NCBI GenBank assembly: GCA_019114005.1 | Contig: DXGH01000073.1 | Coordinates: forward strand, 156,072-220,071 | DNA: 64,000 nt | Direction of reading: 5' to 3' | DNA from: Candidatus Acetatifactor stercoripullorum | GTDB taxonomy: Bacteria; Bacillota; Clostridia; Lachnospirales; Lachnospiraceae | In this document: positions 25,401 through 31,786 of the stretch, one piece after another | Layout: each line of letters opens with the position of its first letter | Numbering within the stretch: the stretch's first letter is position 1 | Made by a program: the position numbers and the translations under genes | The notes under the pieces: generated by a model | Seen by the model: only the letters and a program-made list of their open reading frames with translations | Told to the model about the DNA's origin: nothing | Databases searched by the model: none

Positions 25401-26483
25401 AACAACCTGAGAGATAATACCAATAATTTAAAAACCGCGACAAGCGAATTGTCTGCTGCATATGCAGAGATGGAAGAATATCAAAAATCGTTTGCTGATC
25501 CAAGTATGGCCAATTTGCAAGATTATTGGGACAAAATTGGAGAACTGACTTTGGCGGTTGAGACTTATACGGAAGCTACTTCGGGAGCGAAAGAAGCCTT
25601 AGAGACAGTGAATAACGAAGTTGAAAACTATTCCACAATGTATTCCGATTGGAGTAATGGGGCCAAAGAAAAAGGAGAAGATTTTGGAATAGGATATGCA
25701 AAAGGCATCGAAGAGTCCGCAGATGCAGCTTTGGCAGAAGCGAAAAAGATGGTATCATCTGCAATGGACGGTATGGCAGAAGAACAGGAATCAAATTCTC
25801 CATCCAAAAAGACAAAAGAATTGGGAAAATACGCAGTTGAAGGATACAACTTAGGAATTTTAGCAAACGAAAAAAGCACACTAATGATTGCATCAACATA
25901 CGTATCCAATGTAATACACAGATTCTCTCAACTCGCAGATTCGCTCGGCCAAATAGGCAAAGATGCAATGTCGGGTCTATATAACGGTCTGGCAAGCATG
26001 GAAAGCTCTTTGTATACAAAAACAGAAGAAATTGCTGGCAATGTGGCTAAAACAATCAGGACAACGCTGGATATCCACAGTCCATCAAGAGTGATGTTCG
26101 AGCTTGGCGAATTTACAATGGAAGGCTTCCAACTTGGCATGGAAAATCTATATGGAAATATGCAGAAGTCCGTTGAGGAGTTTGGCGGCACATTACAGTT
26201 TGACATTGCTCCGCCGCCGCAGCCAGCATATGCGGACTACTATAAGAGTTACGCATTTCCCGCGCCGGAATACAGCAACTATTCTTACTATGACAGTCAA
26301 AACGATTTCGACACCTCGGAAACAAATGCACTTTTAAGGCAGCAAAACGAGTTGCTGGTTGCTATATTGCAAAAGCCAAACATAGACAAAAATGACGTCT
26401 TTGACGCGGCAAGAGCAGTATACAAAGATAAGGCCTCCCGGAGATACGGTAGCAGTACTGCATTCGATCCAGTATGGGGTTGA
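22491..26483 (+). CDS. Tail tape-measure protein
   Basis: 1330 residues; sets tail length. Start 22491 (MGVEIDRLEVQ) is preferred; the frame extends 23 codons upstream into a terminator. Long helical and coiled N-terminal region, a Gly/Ala-rich membrane-like stretch near residue 800 (VALGPAGAVAAAITGLTAGL), and C-terminal SPSKKTKELGKYAVEGYNLG and DIHSPSRVMFELGEF motifs common in these proteins. The part from about 25000 is more AT-rich, suggesting mosaic exchange. Its last 65 residues recur as a remnant at 26946. Confidence 0.92.
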   Translation: MGVEIDRLEVQVEAQATKANNQLDALVKKLDALSGSLSHLNSSGLTGLANGVAKFAQASGQLSNVKATDFNRLAKNIEKLSKLNTQQIYSAASSMNTLSSAMNRLSGASAGAAQISQLADSVGRLGGANVQKAIANLPALAAAMNNLMDVLSKAPAVSSNVLQMTKALANLAAQGSNVGAAGTSLAKSVNNAGAAMDATTKRARSFSSVLGSIYQKIFWLTRSGDKLWNSIESSMDYIETLNYFNAAFGQVADAAAEQWKEAGYASAEEYYNSFSSRAKELTSKMTGFSVNDDGTLTATGSASLGIDPNKLMNYQAMFGQMSSSMGVASETALKLSQALTEIGGDLASVKNMDFDKVWNDMASGLAGMSRTLDKYGVNIRNVNLQQKLLDLGINENIASLNQNDKALLRAIILLDSTRYAWGDLADTLDQPANQLCLLESNFNNLSRTIGNLFLPVVSKVLPYVNGLAIALQRLFSWIGGLLGIDMGGITSSVGSSDFDFSGLIEDTDDLTGSLEDAAKAADKLRKGIRSFDELNVITTQEDSGAGTAGGGGISSGLLDAAFDKAFSEYQAAWDEAFANMENRADDFADKVEKYLQPVKDIIQDFAVGDFFKAGQDTSNLAAGIFNFFADAIDNVDWYGIGENIGDYLEGIEWIKVLGSVGHFIWEALKASLELWAGAFDVAPIETAVLAFAVMPNLLKLITGTKFSKGLSNLFGKFKNFYSTAKELGKGNVFSGLSGAIDQVRDNMGLLNKVAITAVAGFAEYKIISDTTENLVKGTENLVSGVAKIGGAAATAGTAMYVALGPAGAVAAAITGLTAGLIGIDNAFIEIRNEAREREEIEKYGDTLENISIKAQEASSNLLEASDARLAAVANTGEIDVSYIETLADKYFELSQKIGLSADEQSELKLASEKLVGYFPELEEFYDSTTGLLDVQRETLEELVEQKEKELMLSAISDQWEAALKDQIEAQNNLRDNTNNLKTATSELSAAYAEMEEYQKSFADPSMANLQDYWDKIGELTLAVETYTEATSGAKEALETVNNEVENYSTMYSDWSNGAKEKGEDFGIGYAKGIEESADAALAEAKKMVSSAMDGMAEEQESNSPSKKTKELGKYAVEGYNLGILANEKSTLMIASTYVSNVIHRFSQLADSLGQIGKDAMSGLYNGLASMESSLYTKTEEIAGNVAKTIRTTLDIHSPSRVMFELGEFTMEGFQLGMENLYGNMQKSVEEFGGTLQFDIAPPPQPAYADYYKSYAFPAPEYSNYSYYDSQNDFDTSETNALLRQQNELLVAILQKPNIDKNDVFDAARAVYKDKASRRYGSSTAFDPVWG

Positions 26484-26486
26484 TTG

Positions 26487-26543
26487 TTGATTAAACCTCT
26501 GCAATATGGTATTATCGTAATAACATATATCATATTGTGGAGG
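26487..26543 (+). promoter_or_regulatory. Moron promoter with RBS-sequestering hairpin, copy 1
   Basis: TTGATT, 17-bp spacer, TATTAT preceded by TGG. CCTCTGCAATATG (26496-26508) pairs with CATATTGTGGAGG (26531-26543, two G-T wobbles), and the second arm contains the GGAGG ribosome site. Transcripts from this promoter begin after the first arm, so only read-through RNA can form the hairpin. About 62 bp are nearly identical to 27143-27204. Confidence 0.7.
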
Positions 26544-26551
26544 ATGAATTT

Positions 26552-26905
26552 ATGGGAAGTAAAAGAATAGGCGCTAAAGCAATAGCTGTTATTGTTATTT
26601 GTGTAATTGCTGCGTTCCTTGTATGGTTTTTTATTAAGTGCAGCACTCCTGAATACAAATATGGCAATTCCGCTGTTGAAGACGCCAGAGGAGCCATTTT
26701 TACAGCAGATCAGTATTTAGACGGGAAACTTGAAAAAAGAGAATACGAATACCAAATGATTTGGTACGATGGAGAAATTAATATCTCTGATAAGGCGTAT
26801 GGAATATACCAAACAATAGAGTACATGAAGGATTCTCCTGTAGATGGTGAGGTATTAAAGTACAGGAATGAACTGGCAGATTTGATAGGGGAAAAGAAAA
26901 GATAG
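26552..26905 (+). CDS. Membrane-anchored moron protein (117 aa)
   Basis: Begins MGSKRIGAKAIAV. One N-terminal membrane helix (about residues 8-28, ending FFIKC, a possible lipid-attachment or simple membrane anchor), then a soluble helical domain with YEYQMIWYDGEINISDKAYG. The start was chosen for the GGAGG 8 bp upstream. It sits after the tape measure with its own promoter. No family recognised. A surface or membrane role in the lysogen is likely, since the domain would lie outside the membrane. Confidence 0.55.
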   Translation: MGSKRIGAKAIAVIVICVIAAFLVWFFIKCSTPEYKYGNSAVEDARGAIFTADQYLDGKLEKREYEYQMIWYDGEINISDKAYGIYQTIEYMKDSPVDGEVLKYRNELADLIGEKKR

Positions 26906-26945
26906 AAATTTGTGTGTGACGACTGTGGGAATATATTCCAGTAAA

Positions 26946-27140
26946 ATCTACTTAATTTCATTCTATGACAGTCAAAGCGATTTTGATGCAGCAGAAACCA
27001 ATATGCTTTTGCGTGAGCTGATTGCTACGGTTAGGGAGGGCAAGATAATCCAATACGACGGGAAGGTGATAGGGCAAACTGTACGCGCCGAGGAACGGGA
27101 TTATTATAGGCGCACAGGACGAGGAATGTTCGAGCATTGA
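26946..27140 (+). pseudogene. Remnant of a tape-measure C-terminus
   Basis: Encodes SFYDSQSDFDAAETNMLLR, closely matching SYYDSQNDFDTSETNALLR near the end of the tape-measure protein, then diverges and ends with TGA inside the next promoter, as the real gene does. It has no ribosome site. It is best read as the original tape-measure 3' end displaced when the 26552 cassette arrived together with its own copy. Confidence 0.75.
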
Positions 27141-27193
27141 CAAAACCTCCACAATATGGCATTATCGTAATAACATATATCATATTGTGGAGG
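27137..27193 (+). promoter_or_regulatory. Moron promoter with RBS-sequestering hairpin, copy 2
   Basis: TTGACA, 17-bp spacer, CATTAT preceded by TGG. CCTCCACAATATG (27146-27158) and CATATTGTGGAGG (27181-27193) form a perfect 13-bp stem covering the GGAGG. The expected start point lies between the arms. Confidence 0.75.
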
Positions 27194-27201
27194 GTGAATT
27201 T

Positions 27202-27990
27202 ATGGATGCACAAAAGAAACAAAGCGGTCTGGGCATTGCCGCTCTTGTGCTCGGCATTATTGGGATTTTAACAGTATGTATAGTGATTGGCATTATACCC
27301 TGTATCATTGGTTTGATACTTGCACTTATTGCTTTCACAGAAAAGGACAAGAAAAGAGGAATCGCTGTAGCTGGTTTGATTTGCAGTTTGCTAGGAATTA
27401 TATTATTTGTCGCCATAATGATTGGCGTAATGAATAGTGATGAAACAAACAACGAGAATCATTCTGTTGAAGCTGCTATGCAAGAATCGGATGAAAATAT
27501 TTCCGAAGAGCACAAAGATCCGGTTCAGGAATCAATACAAAATGAACCTATGCAGGAATCTGTAGAGGAACCTATACCAGAATCGACACAAAGGCAAACT
27601 GAGGTACCAGCAAAATCTCCAGAGGAGATAGAACAGGAGTATAAGGAAGCTTGTAAAGAATACAAGTATAAAGATGTGCTTAGAAATCCTGAAAATTATG
27701 TTGGAGAAAAAGTAAAAATTACAGTCAAAATCAGTACTGTTATTGAAGAAAGTTGGATGAATGATTGCAAATATTATTTTGCTTATTCCAATGACGATTA
27801 TGATTGGTGGTTGGGTGATGAGTATGTGATTTTCGATAGAAGAGAAGAGCAAAATCCTAAATTGCTTGAAGATGATATTATCACAGTATATGGTGAGATT
27901 GCAGACCCAGAGAGTACAACATCATTGATAATTTCCAGCTCTGAGCTGTTTGCGATAGATATGGAATACATTGACTTTATAAGCGAATGA
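27202..27990 (+). CDS. DUF4190-like membrane protein with OB-fold-like domain, candidate moron (262 aa)
   Basis: Residues 8-75 hold paired Gly-rich membrane helices (GIAALVLGIIGILTVCIVIG, then GIAVAGLICSLLGIILF) as in DUF4190 proteins. A Glu/Gln/Pro-rich linker (about 85-140) leads to a C-terminal domain with YKDVLRNPENYVGEKVKITVKI and ITVYGEI, which resembles an OB-fold. Start 27202 follows the sequestered GGAGG. A surface-exposed domain on a long linker suggests interaction with the envelope or incoming phage, which is inference. Confidence 0.65.
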   Translation: MDAQKKQSGLGIAALVLGIIGILTVCIVIGIIPCIIGLILALIAFTEKDKKRGIAVAGLICSLLGIILFVAIMIGVMNSDETNNENHSVEAAMQESDENISEEHKDPVQESIQNEPMQESVEEPIPESTQRQTEVPAKSPEEIEQEYKEACKEYKYKDVLRNPENYVGEKVKITVKISTVIEESWMNDCKYYFAYSNDDYDWWLGDEYVIFDRREEQNPKLLEDDIITVYGEIADPESTTSLIISSSELFAIDMEYIDFISE

Positions 27991-27995
27991 TTTTT

Positions 27996-28025
27996 AAATA
28001 GGCACCCCCATAGGCGCCTATTTTT
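27996..28025 (+). terminator. Terminator of the 27202 moron
   Basis: AAATAGGC pairs with GCCTATTT, followed by TT. It closes the tandem moron block. Confidence 0.75.
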
Positions 28026-28054
28026 CAAATCCCTTTTGCTACAACATCTTGTAG

Positions 28055-28083
28055 TTGCAGGCATGATATTTTTGCGGTATAAT
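28055..28083 (+). promoter_or_regulatory. Promoter upstream of the antirepressor region
   Basis: TTGCAG, 17-bp spacer, exact TATAAT. Confidence 0.7.
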
Positions 28084-28089
28084 GCAATC

Positions 28090-28199
28090 AAATCAAATAG
28101 AACAGGCAATAACATTTTACGAAAGATACAGCAATGCAAGCGTTGCGGGAGCCATATGGAATAGATTGGTTATGGTCTATTTCAGTGGCTCCTTTTTTA
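28090..28199 (+). ncRNA. Candidate short RNA or attenuator
   Basis: Begins just after the 28055 promoter and ends in a terminator: GGAGCCA (28148-28154) pairs with TGGCTCC (28186-28192), with inner AATAGA/TCTATT, followed by six T residues. No reading frame with a ribosome site lies between. It could be a free RNA of about 110 nt or a terminator that controls read-through into the antirepressor gene. Confidence 0.5.
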
Positions 28200-28230
28200 T
28201 TAAGAAAATTCAGCCTTATGGCTTGAATAT

Positions 28231-28430
28231 ATGCCAGTGAAGATGCTGGCTACCCAAGGTGCACGAAAATTTTAGGGTACCTTAACGGAACCACCTGCCG
28301 ACTATCCGCTTCGAGGGTAGCCGCTACGGTAAAAAGTTATACCTCCGACCAGTGATGCGGCTGGTTACATAGTGGACGGACAGACCAGGGCTCATGCCAT
28401 TGCGGTGTGAGCCCAAAACACTATCAGATT
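28231..28430 (+). ncRNA. Structured leader RNA of the antirepressor gene (candidate)
   Basis: A gene-free 200 nt with nested stems: GCCAG/CTGGC, a long-range GGCTACCC (28248-28255) with GGGTAGCC (28315-28322) enclosing AAGGT/ACCTT, then GCCGC/GCGGC and GCTCA/TGAGC just before the ribosome site. The amount of pairing and the distance from the nearest gene suggest a folded RNA element. I cannot name the family. Confidence 0.45.
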
Positions 28431-28445
28431 TAGGAGGTGGACGGT

Positions 28446-29309
28446 ATGAAAAATACTGCTCTTTCGACTAAAGATAATGCCCGTTTTGGGAGTGATGTAC
28501 AGATGAAAACACCGATTGAGATTGCTCTTGGAGTTGACGAAAACGGTATGACAACAGCAAAAAAGTTGTATGATTTTTTGGAACTGGATAGCAGGAATTA
28601 TTCAAGATGGTGTCGTACAAATATTACAGAGAATGAGTTTGCCACAGAAAATGAGGATTATGAGGTTTTCTTCACTAATGACGAAAACCCATTAGGAGGC
28701 AGACCTACACAGGATTTTAAACTGACATCAAAATTTGCAAGAAAGCTATCTATGACACAGAAAAATCATAGAGGGGAAGAAGCCAGAGATTATTTTACAG
28801 GTTTAGAGGACAGGGCAAAGCAGTTGGTGATTGACCGCTCCCAGTTATCTCTGCAGACACAGGCTTTAATGAGTCTTATTGAAGGACAGGCAAGGCAGGA
28901 ATTAGAACAAAAACGGCAGGCCGAGCAGATAAATCGTATTGAGCAGAAGCAAGAAGCCATAGCCGATACATTCCAGAAGGTTGACGACACAGAGGATTTT
29001 CAGAAATGGGCGAATGACAAAATTGCACGGATAGCAGAAAGCTCCAAATTTGACAAGGGATATGGCAGGAGCAAAAACTATTCCCTTGCACGAGCCGAAA
29101 GCTATGAGAGACTGAAGCAGAAACGGAATTGTCGCCTCGATGACAGAGTGCAGAAAGCAATCGGAAGAGCATTGGAGGAAAGACCGGACATTAAAAAGTC
29201 TGAATTGCAGAAAATCAACAAGCTTTACATAATTGCCAACGATAAAGACCTTAGACCAGCCTATGAGTTGGTGATTAAGGAAATGATGATTTATTATTGT
29301 GTATCTTAA
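28446..29309 (+). CDS. Phage antirepressor (AntA/AntB-type)
   Basis: 287 residues. The N-terminal domain (IEIALGVDENGMTTAKKLYDF, YSRWCRTNITENEF, GGRPTQDFKLTSKFARKLSM) is the AntA/AntB antirepressor fold, followed by a long Gln/Arg-rich coiled region and a C-terminal helical domain. Antirepressors inactivate CI-type repressors to trigger lytic growth. Start 28446 has AGGAGG 8 bp upstream. It lies among tail genes far from the repressor, under its own promoter. Confidence 0.8.
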   Translation: MKNTALSTKDNARFGSDVQMKTPIEIALGVDENGMTTAKKLYDFLELDSRNYSRWCRTNITENEFATENEDYEVFFTNDENPLGGRPTQDFKLTSKFARKLSMTQKNHRGEEARDYFTGLEDRAKQLVIDRSQLSLQTQALMSLIEGQARQELEQKRQAEQINRIEQKQEAIADTFQKVDDTEDFQKWANDKIARIAESSKFDKGYGRSKNYSLARAESYERLKQKRNCRLDDRVQKAIGRALEERPDIKKSELQKINKLYIIANDKDLRPAYELVIKEMMIYYCVS

Positions 29310-29388
29310 AGGAATTATGAAACATTTTAATACAGGCATATGTCGGGAGACAGCAGTAAGTCCTGCTTGGAAAATAGGAGGAATTTAT

Positions 29389-29587
29389 ATGTTAGAAGCA
29401 AAATCTCAAGACGGAGTATACAAGTACCATAAAATGATTGGAGATTCTTGGAAACATCTTATTGGCTATAAGATGCAGGATATAGAACCTCAGCCGGGAT
29501 ATTGTAAAATATCATGTTATACAATGGGATGATGGACATACTGAAGTCTCAGAGGAATATGTTGCGGAGATATTGGAAGAGTATTAA
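29389..29587 (+). pseudogene. Small gene with a +1 frameshift
   Basis: Begins MLEAKSQDGVYKYHKMIGD after AGGAGG and reads to QPGYCK, where the frame soon stops. The next frame carries on from about 29504 as VKYHVIQWDDGHTEVSEEY to a TAA before the terminator. Joined, they give a protein of about 66 residues. One extra base near 29500 would explain the break. Function unknown. Confidence 0.55.
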
Positions 29588-29594
29588 GGTATTA

Positions 29595-29620
29595 GGGAGT
29601 GCTTCGGCGCTCTCTTTTTT
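29595..29620 (+). terminator. Terminator of the antirepressor cassette
   Basis: GAGTGC-TTCG-GCGCTC with a UUCG-type tetraloop, then TCTTTTTT. Confidence 0.85.
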
Positions 29621-29629
29621 AAAACCCTC

Positions 29630-29657
29630 TTGACTTTTGGCTGACATAAGTTATAAT
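29630..29657 (+). promoter_or_regulatory. Promoter of the RHH/zinc-ribbon/mini-CRISPR cassette
   Basis: TTGACT, 16-bp spacer, exact TATAAT, 36 bp before the 57-codon gene. Confidence 0.7.
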
Positions 29658-29692
29658 AGATTTATGGCAGACAAAAGAAAGGAGGGATTGTA

Positions 29693-29866
29693 ATGTCGCC
29701 GAGAACGGGTCGCCCAACTGATAATCCTAAGAATGAACGTATAACAGTTCGATTAGATGTAGATTCTACCACTATTTTGGACGAATATTGCAAACAAGAA
29801 ACTGTAGAACGAGCAGAAGCTATTAGAAGAGGGATTAAGAAGTTAAAAAGCGATATAAAAAAATAG
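29693..29866 (+). CDS. Small ribbon-helix-helix (CopG-like) protein (57 aa)
   Basis: Begins MSPRTGRPTDNPKNERITVR and continues LDVDSTTILDEYCKQETVER, then AEAIRRGIKKL: a basic strand followed by two helices, the ribbon-helix-helix pattern. GGAGGG precedes the ATG. It is the first gene after the 29630 promoter and probably regulates this cassette. A 9-bp inverted repeat (AACACCACA at 29911, TGTGGTGTT at 29952) lies just downstream of it. Confidence 0.75.
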   Translation: MSPRTGRPTDNPKNERITVRLDVDSTTILDEYCKQETVERAEAIRRGIKKLKSDIKK

Positions 29867-30012
29867 GAGCTGCCCTCCGACCAAAGATTGCAACTCCTAT
29901 AGTTCGAACCAACACCACATGGGTTTGGTAAATCTATTCTATCATTCTTCCTGTGGTGTTTCAAGCATTTTACAAAAGACCAACCCCCACTCTGGGGAGA
30001 AAGGAACACGCT

Positions 30013-30246
30013 ATGAATGTAGAAGAAATTTACACGGATTATATGGTAAACCACGATGCAGAGGACGGAGCCGCTGTCAGGCAATCAGATGCAATGGTGT
30101 TAAATTATATCTGCCTGCTGACTGGCCGGGACGGGGCCGAGATAGAGGATATTCTTACTTACGCTGGCAGTCAGAGAGAAAAGCAAGGCTTTATAAACGG
30201 CTTTCTGTATGCGCTGCAGCTCCAGGAAGGGGGTGCGGCGGTATGA
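30013..30246 (+). CDS. Phage hypothetical protein (77 aa)
   Basis: Begins MNVEEIYTDYMVNHDAEDGA; small, acidic and helical, ending QLQEGGAAV. AAGGAACACG is a modest ribosome site. Its stop overlaps the next ATG in an ATGA, so the two are coupled. I do not recognise a function. Confidence 0.6.
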   Translation: MNVEEIYTDYMVNHDAEDGAAVRQSDAMVLNYICLLTGRDGAEIEDILTYAGSQREKQGFINGFLYALQLQEGGAAV

Positions 30247-30470
30247 TAAAAGGATACACAGCAATATCAAATATCGTTGTATGCAGCCAGTGCGGATGTG
30301 CCCAGTTTGCTGTCATAGACACAAGGCAGAAGGCGATTGTGCGCAGAAGGAGAAGCTGCCTGAATTGCGGTAACCGGATTACCACATATGAAATAAGCAA
30401 GGAAGATTTTGAAACACTTACTTCATTAAAAGCAGATATTGTCGCCGCTCCTCGCGGGAGCGTGGGTTGA
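30243..30470 (+). CDS. NrdR-like zinc-ribbon protein without ATP cone (75 aa)
   Basis: VVCSQCGCAQFAVIDTRQK and RRRRSCLNCGNRITTYE reproduce the zinc-ribbon DNA-binding module of NrdR, the repressor of ribonucleotide reductase genes. The ATP-cone domain that follows in real NrdR is absent. It may be a stand-alone DNA binder. The last residues and the TGA stop are encoded by the first CRISPR-like repeat, so the gene and the repeat overlap by 30 bp. Coupled to the gene at 30013. Confidence 0.7.
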   Translation: MIKGYTAISNIVVCSQCGCAQFAVIDTRQKAIVRRRRSCLNCGNRITTYEISKEDFETLTSLKADIVAAPRGSVG

Positions 30471-30537
30471 AATTATTGAGGGGTGTAAAAATTTTCGCAC
30501 CCCTTTAGAGTCGCCTCCCTTGCGGGAGCGCATGGGT
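30441..30537 (+). CRISPR. Candidate mini-CRISPR: two type I-C-like repeats with one 36-bp spacer
   Basis: Repeat 1 (30441-30473, 33 bp) starts GTCGC, has a CGCTCC/GGAGCG stem around a short loop, and ends GTGGGTTGAAAT, as type I-C repeats do (GTCGC...GTGGATTGAAAY). After 36 bp a second copy starts GTCGC at 30510 with the CTCCC/GGGAG stem kept and the 3' end degenerate, like a terminal repeat. Spacing of 69 bp fits I-C arrays. The spacer contains GGGGTG and CACCCC arms and can fold. No cas gene lies in the window. Two units are too few to prove an array. Confidence 0.55.
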
Positions 30538-30587
30538 AAAAAACGAAGGAGTGCCTAGCCCAAGTACGGGAACAGGGCGCGGATAAG

Positions 30588-30612
30588 AGGGCATCTGCAA
30601 AGGTGCCCTTTA
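30588..30612 (+). terminator. Terminator after the mini-CRISPR
   Basis: AGGGCA pairs with TGCCCT around a 10-nt loop, followed by a short T-run. Confidence 0.6.
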
Positions 30613-30627
30613 TCATGCGAAAATATG

Positions 30628-30656
30628 TTGAAAACATTCTTTAAATATGTTAATAT
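30628..30656 (+). promoter_or_regulatory. Promoter of the 30684-31712 module
   Basis: TTGAAA, 17-bp spacer, TAATAT in an AT-rich stretch. Confidence 0.6.
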
Positions 30657-30683
30657 TAAAAAGTACAAAAGAGGAGGGGGATT

Positions 30684-30758
30684 ATGGAAAAAAGTCATAA
30701 AACATCGATTGTAGTTGCTTTGATTGGAGTGTTGGAAACAATTTACAATGATGTTTAA
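30684..30758 (+). CDS. 24-residue hydrophobic peptide
   Basis: Begins MEKSHKTSIVVALIGVLETI and ends YNDV. A strong GAGGAGGGGG site lies 5 bp before the ATG. The middle is hydrophobic enough to enter a membrane. It could be a leader peptide, a small toxin or a signal peptide; the sequence does not decide. First in a three-gene AT-rich module. Confidence 0.5.
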   Translation: MEKSHKTSIVVALIGVLETIYNDV

Positions 30759-30787
30759 TTGGTTGTATAATATTGTGCTATATTCAT

Positions 30788-31603
30788 ATGTTAAAGTTTT
30801 ACGAATGGCAAAAGAATATGATTAATTGTGTACTAACTTTTTTGAGTAACCTCTTAGTGTTTTTTACTAAAGTAATGGATTGGCTTCCTGAAGGTAAAAG
30901 AACAAAGAAAAAACAATATACCTATATAGAGGAAGAAAAACTTAGGGTAGAAGCTGTTGATTTTATGAAACAGATAACAGATAAATGTTATACGCTTTCT
31001 CCAAATTATATACAACGTGAGTATAAAGTTGTTGATAATGATTTGCGTGGAACATATATCACTTATGGTACTGCGCTAAAAAATGGTGTTGTGGGAATTA
31101 GGCATACTTTGTCATCAAGTAAAAAACAAAAGTATGATAAAACAATTTGTTATGGTTATGATTTGTGCAGTTCCAATCCAGAACAAAAGATACGTCCTAG
31201 ACTGATTTCGCCAGATGGTTTTAGTAAAGTAGTAGAATTGACTTTGAATAAGAGTTTGAGAAAGGGGGATATCTTTAAGGAAAAATACATTTTTGAAATG
31301 AAAGATACTATATCTTATGAAAGAGCGTATATTATCTCCGGTATAAATTATCAAAAAGTTAAATTGAATTCATACGATGTACTATTAAAATTTTATGTAA
31401 CATATCCGCAAAATGTAAGAGTGTATAGATTAGAAAGAGAAAAATATTTATATTTACGTACGCTATACCCTGTTTCGTTAGAGCATGAATTATATGAAAG
31501 TGATTGTGCAACATTTACTGATAATGTAAGAGTTGAACATTCGTTTTCATTAATTATATATGTTTTTGATAGAGATAAGGAAGGAGAAAATGAAAATGTG
31601 TAG
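30788..31603 (+). CDS. Unknown AT-rich protein with N-terminal membrane helix, candidate moron (271 aa)
   Basis: An N-terminal hydrophobic helix (NCVLTFLSNLLVFFTKVMDW, about residues 12-31) leads to a basic linker and a strand-rich domain (about 50-265) with YTLSPNYIQREYKVVDNDLRG and later FIEMKDT-like and FYVTYPQNVRVYRLERE segments. No recognised family. Start uncertain: ATG 30788 or TTG 30773, neither with a clear ribosome site, so coupling to the 24-residue peptide is possible. Much more AT-rich than the tail genes around it, pointing to transfer from another source. Confidence 0.55.
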   Translation: MLKFYEWQKNMINCVLTFLSNLLVFFTKVMDWLPEGKRTKKKQYTYIEEEKLRVEAVDFMKQITDKCYTLSPNYIQREYKVVDNDLRGTYITYGTALKNGVVGIRHTLSSSKKQKYDKTICYGYDLCSSNPEQKIRPRLISPDGFSKVVELTLNKSLRKGDIFKEKYIFEMKDTISYERAYIISGINYQKVKLNSYDVLLKFYVTYPQNVRVYRLEREKYLYLRTLYPVSLEHELYESDCATFTDNVRVEHSFSLIIYVFDRDKEGENENV

Positions 31604-31712
31604 AATTTATATGTGTGGAGAAGGTGGAGGATCTACTGGCGCAGCAGATAGAACAAAGAAACCTGAAAAGCCTACAACATCGACAACTAAAAAAGATAAG
31701 CAAAAGAATTGA
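31590..31712 (+). CDS. 40-residue peptide with Gly-rich start and Lys/Thr-rich tail
   Basis: Begins MKMCRIYMCGEGGGSTGAAD and ends in a Lys/Thr/Pro-rich tail. AAGGAG precedes the ATG by 3-4 bp and it overlaps the previous gene by 14 bp. Two Cys residues near the start (C4, C9). Last gene of the module. Function unknown. Confidence 0.5.
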   Translation: MKMCRIYMCGEGGGSTGAADRTKKPEKPTTSTTKKDKQKN

Positions 31713-31731
31713 TTCGTGTTACTCTATTTGA

Positions 31732-31761
31732 GAGCATCTAGTGCATTCTAGGTGCTTTTCT
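31732..31761 (+). terminator. Terminator of the 30684-31712 module
   Basis: GCATCTAG pairs with CTAGGTGC (one wobble) around TGCATT, then TTTTCTTAT. Confidence 0.75.
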
Positions 31762-31786
31762 TATGCCCAAAAAGTGAGGTGACAGC

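Noticed and set aside
28231..28430. Group I intron or HEARO-type element
   Set aside because: No conserved intron core and no HNH gene inside; only general folding is supported.
30684..30758. Type I toxin
   Set aside because: Size and hydrophobicity fit, but no antisense RNA promoter is visible; kept as an unknown peptide.
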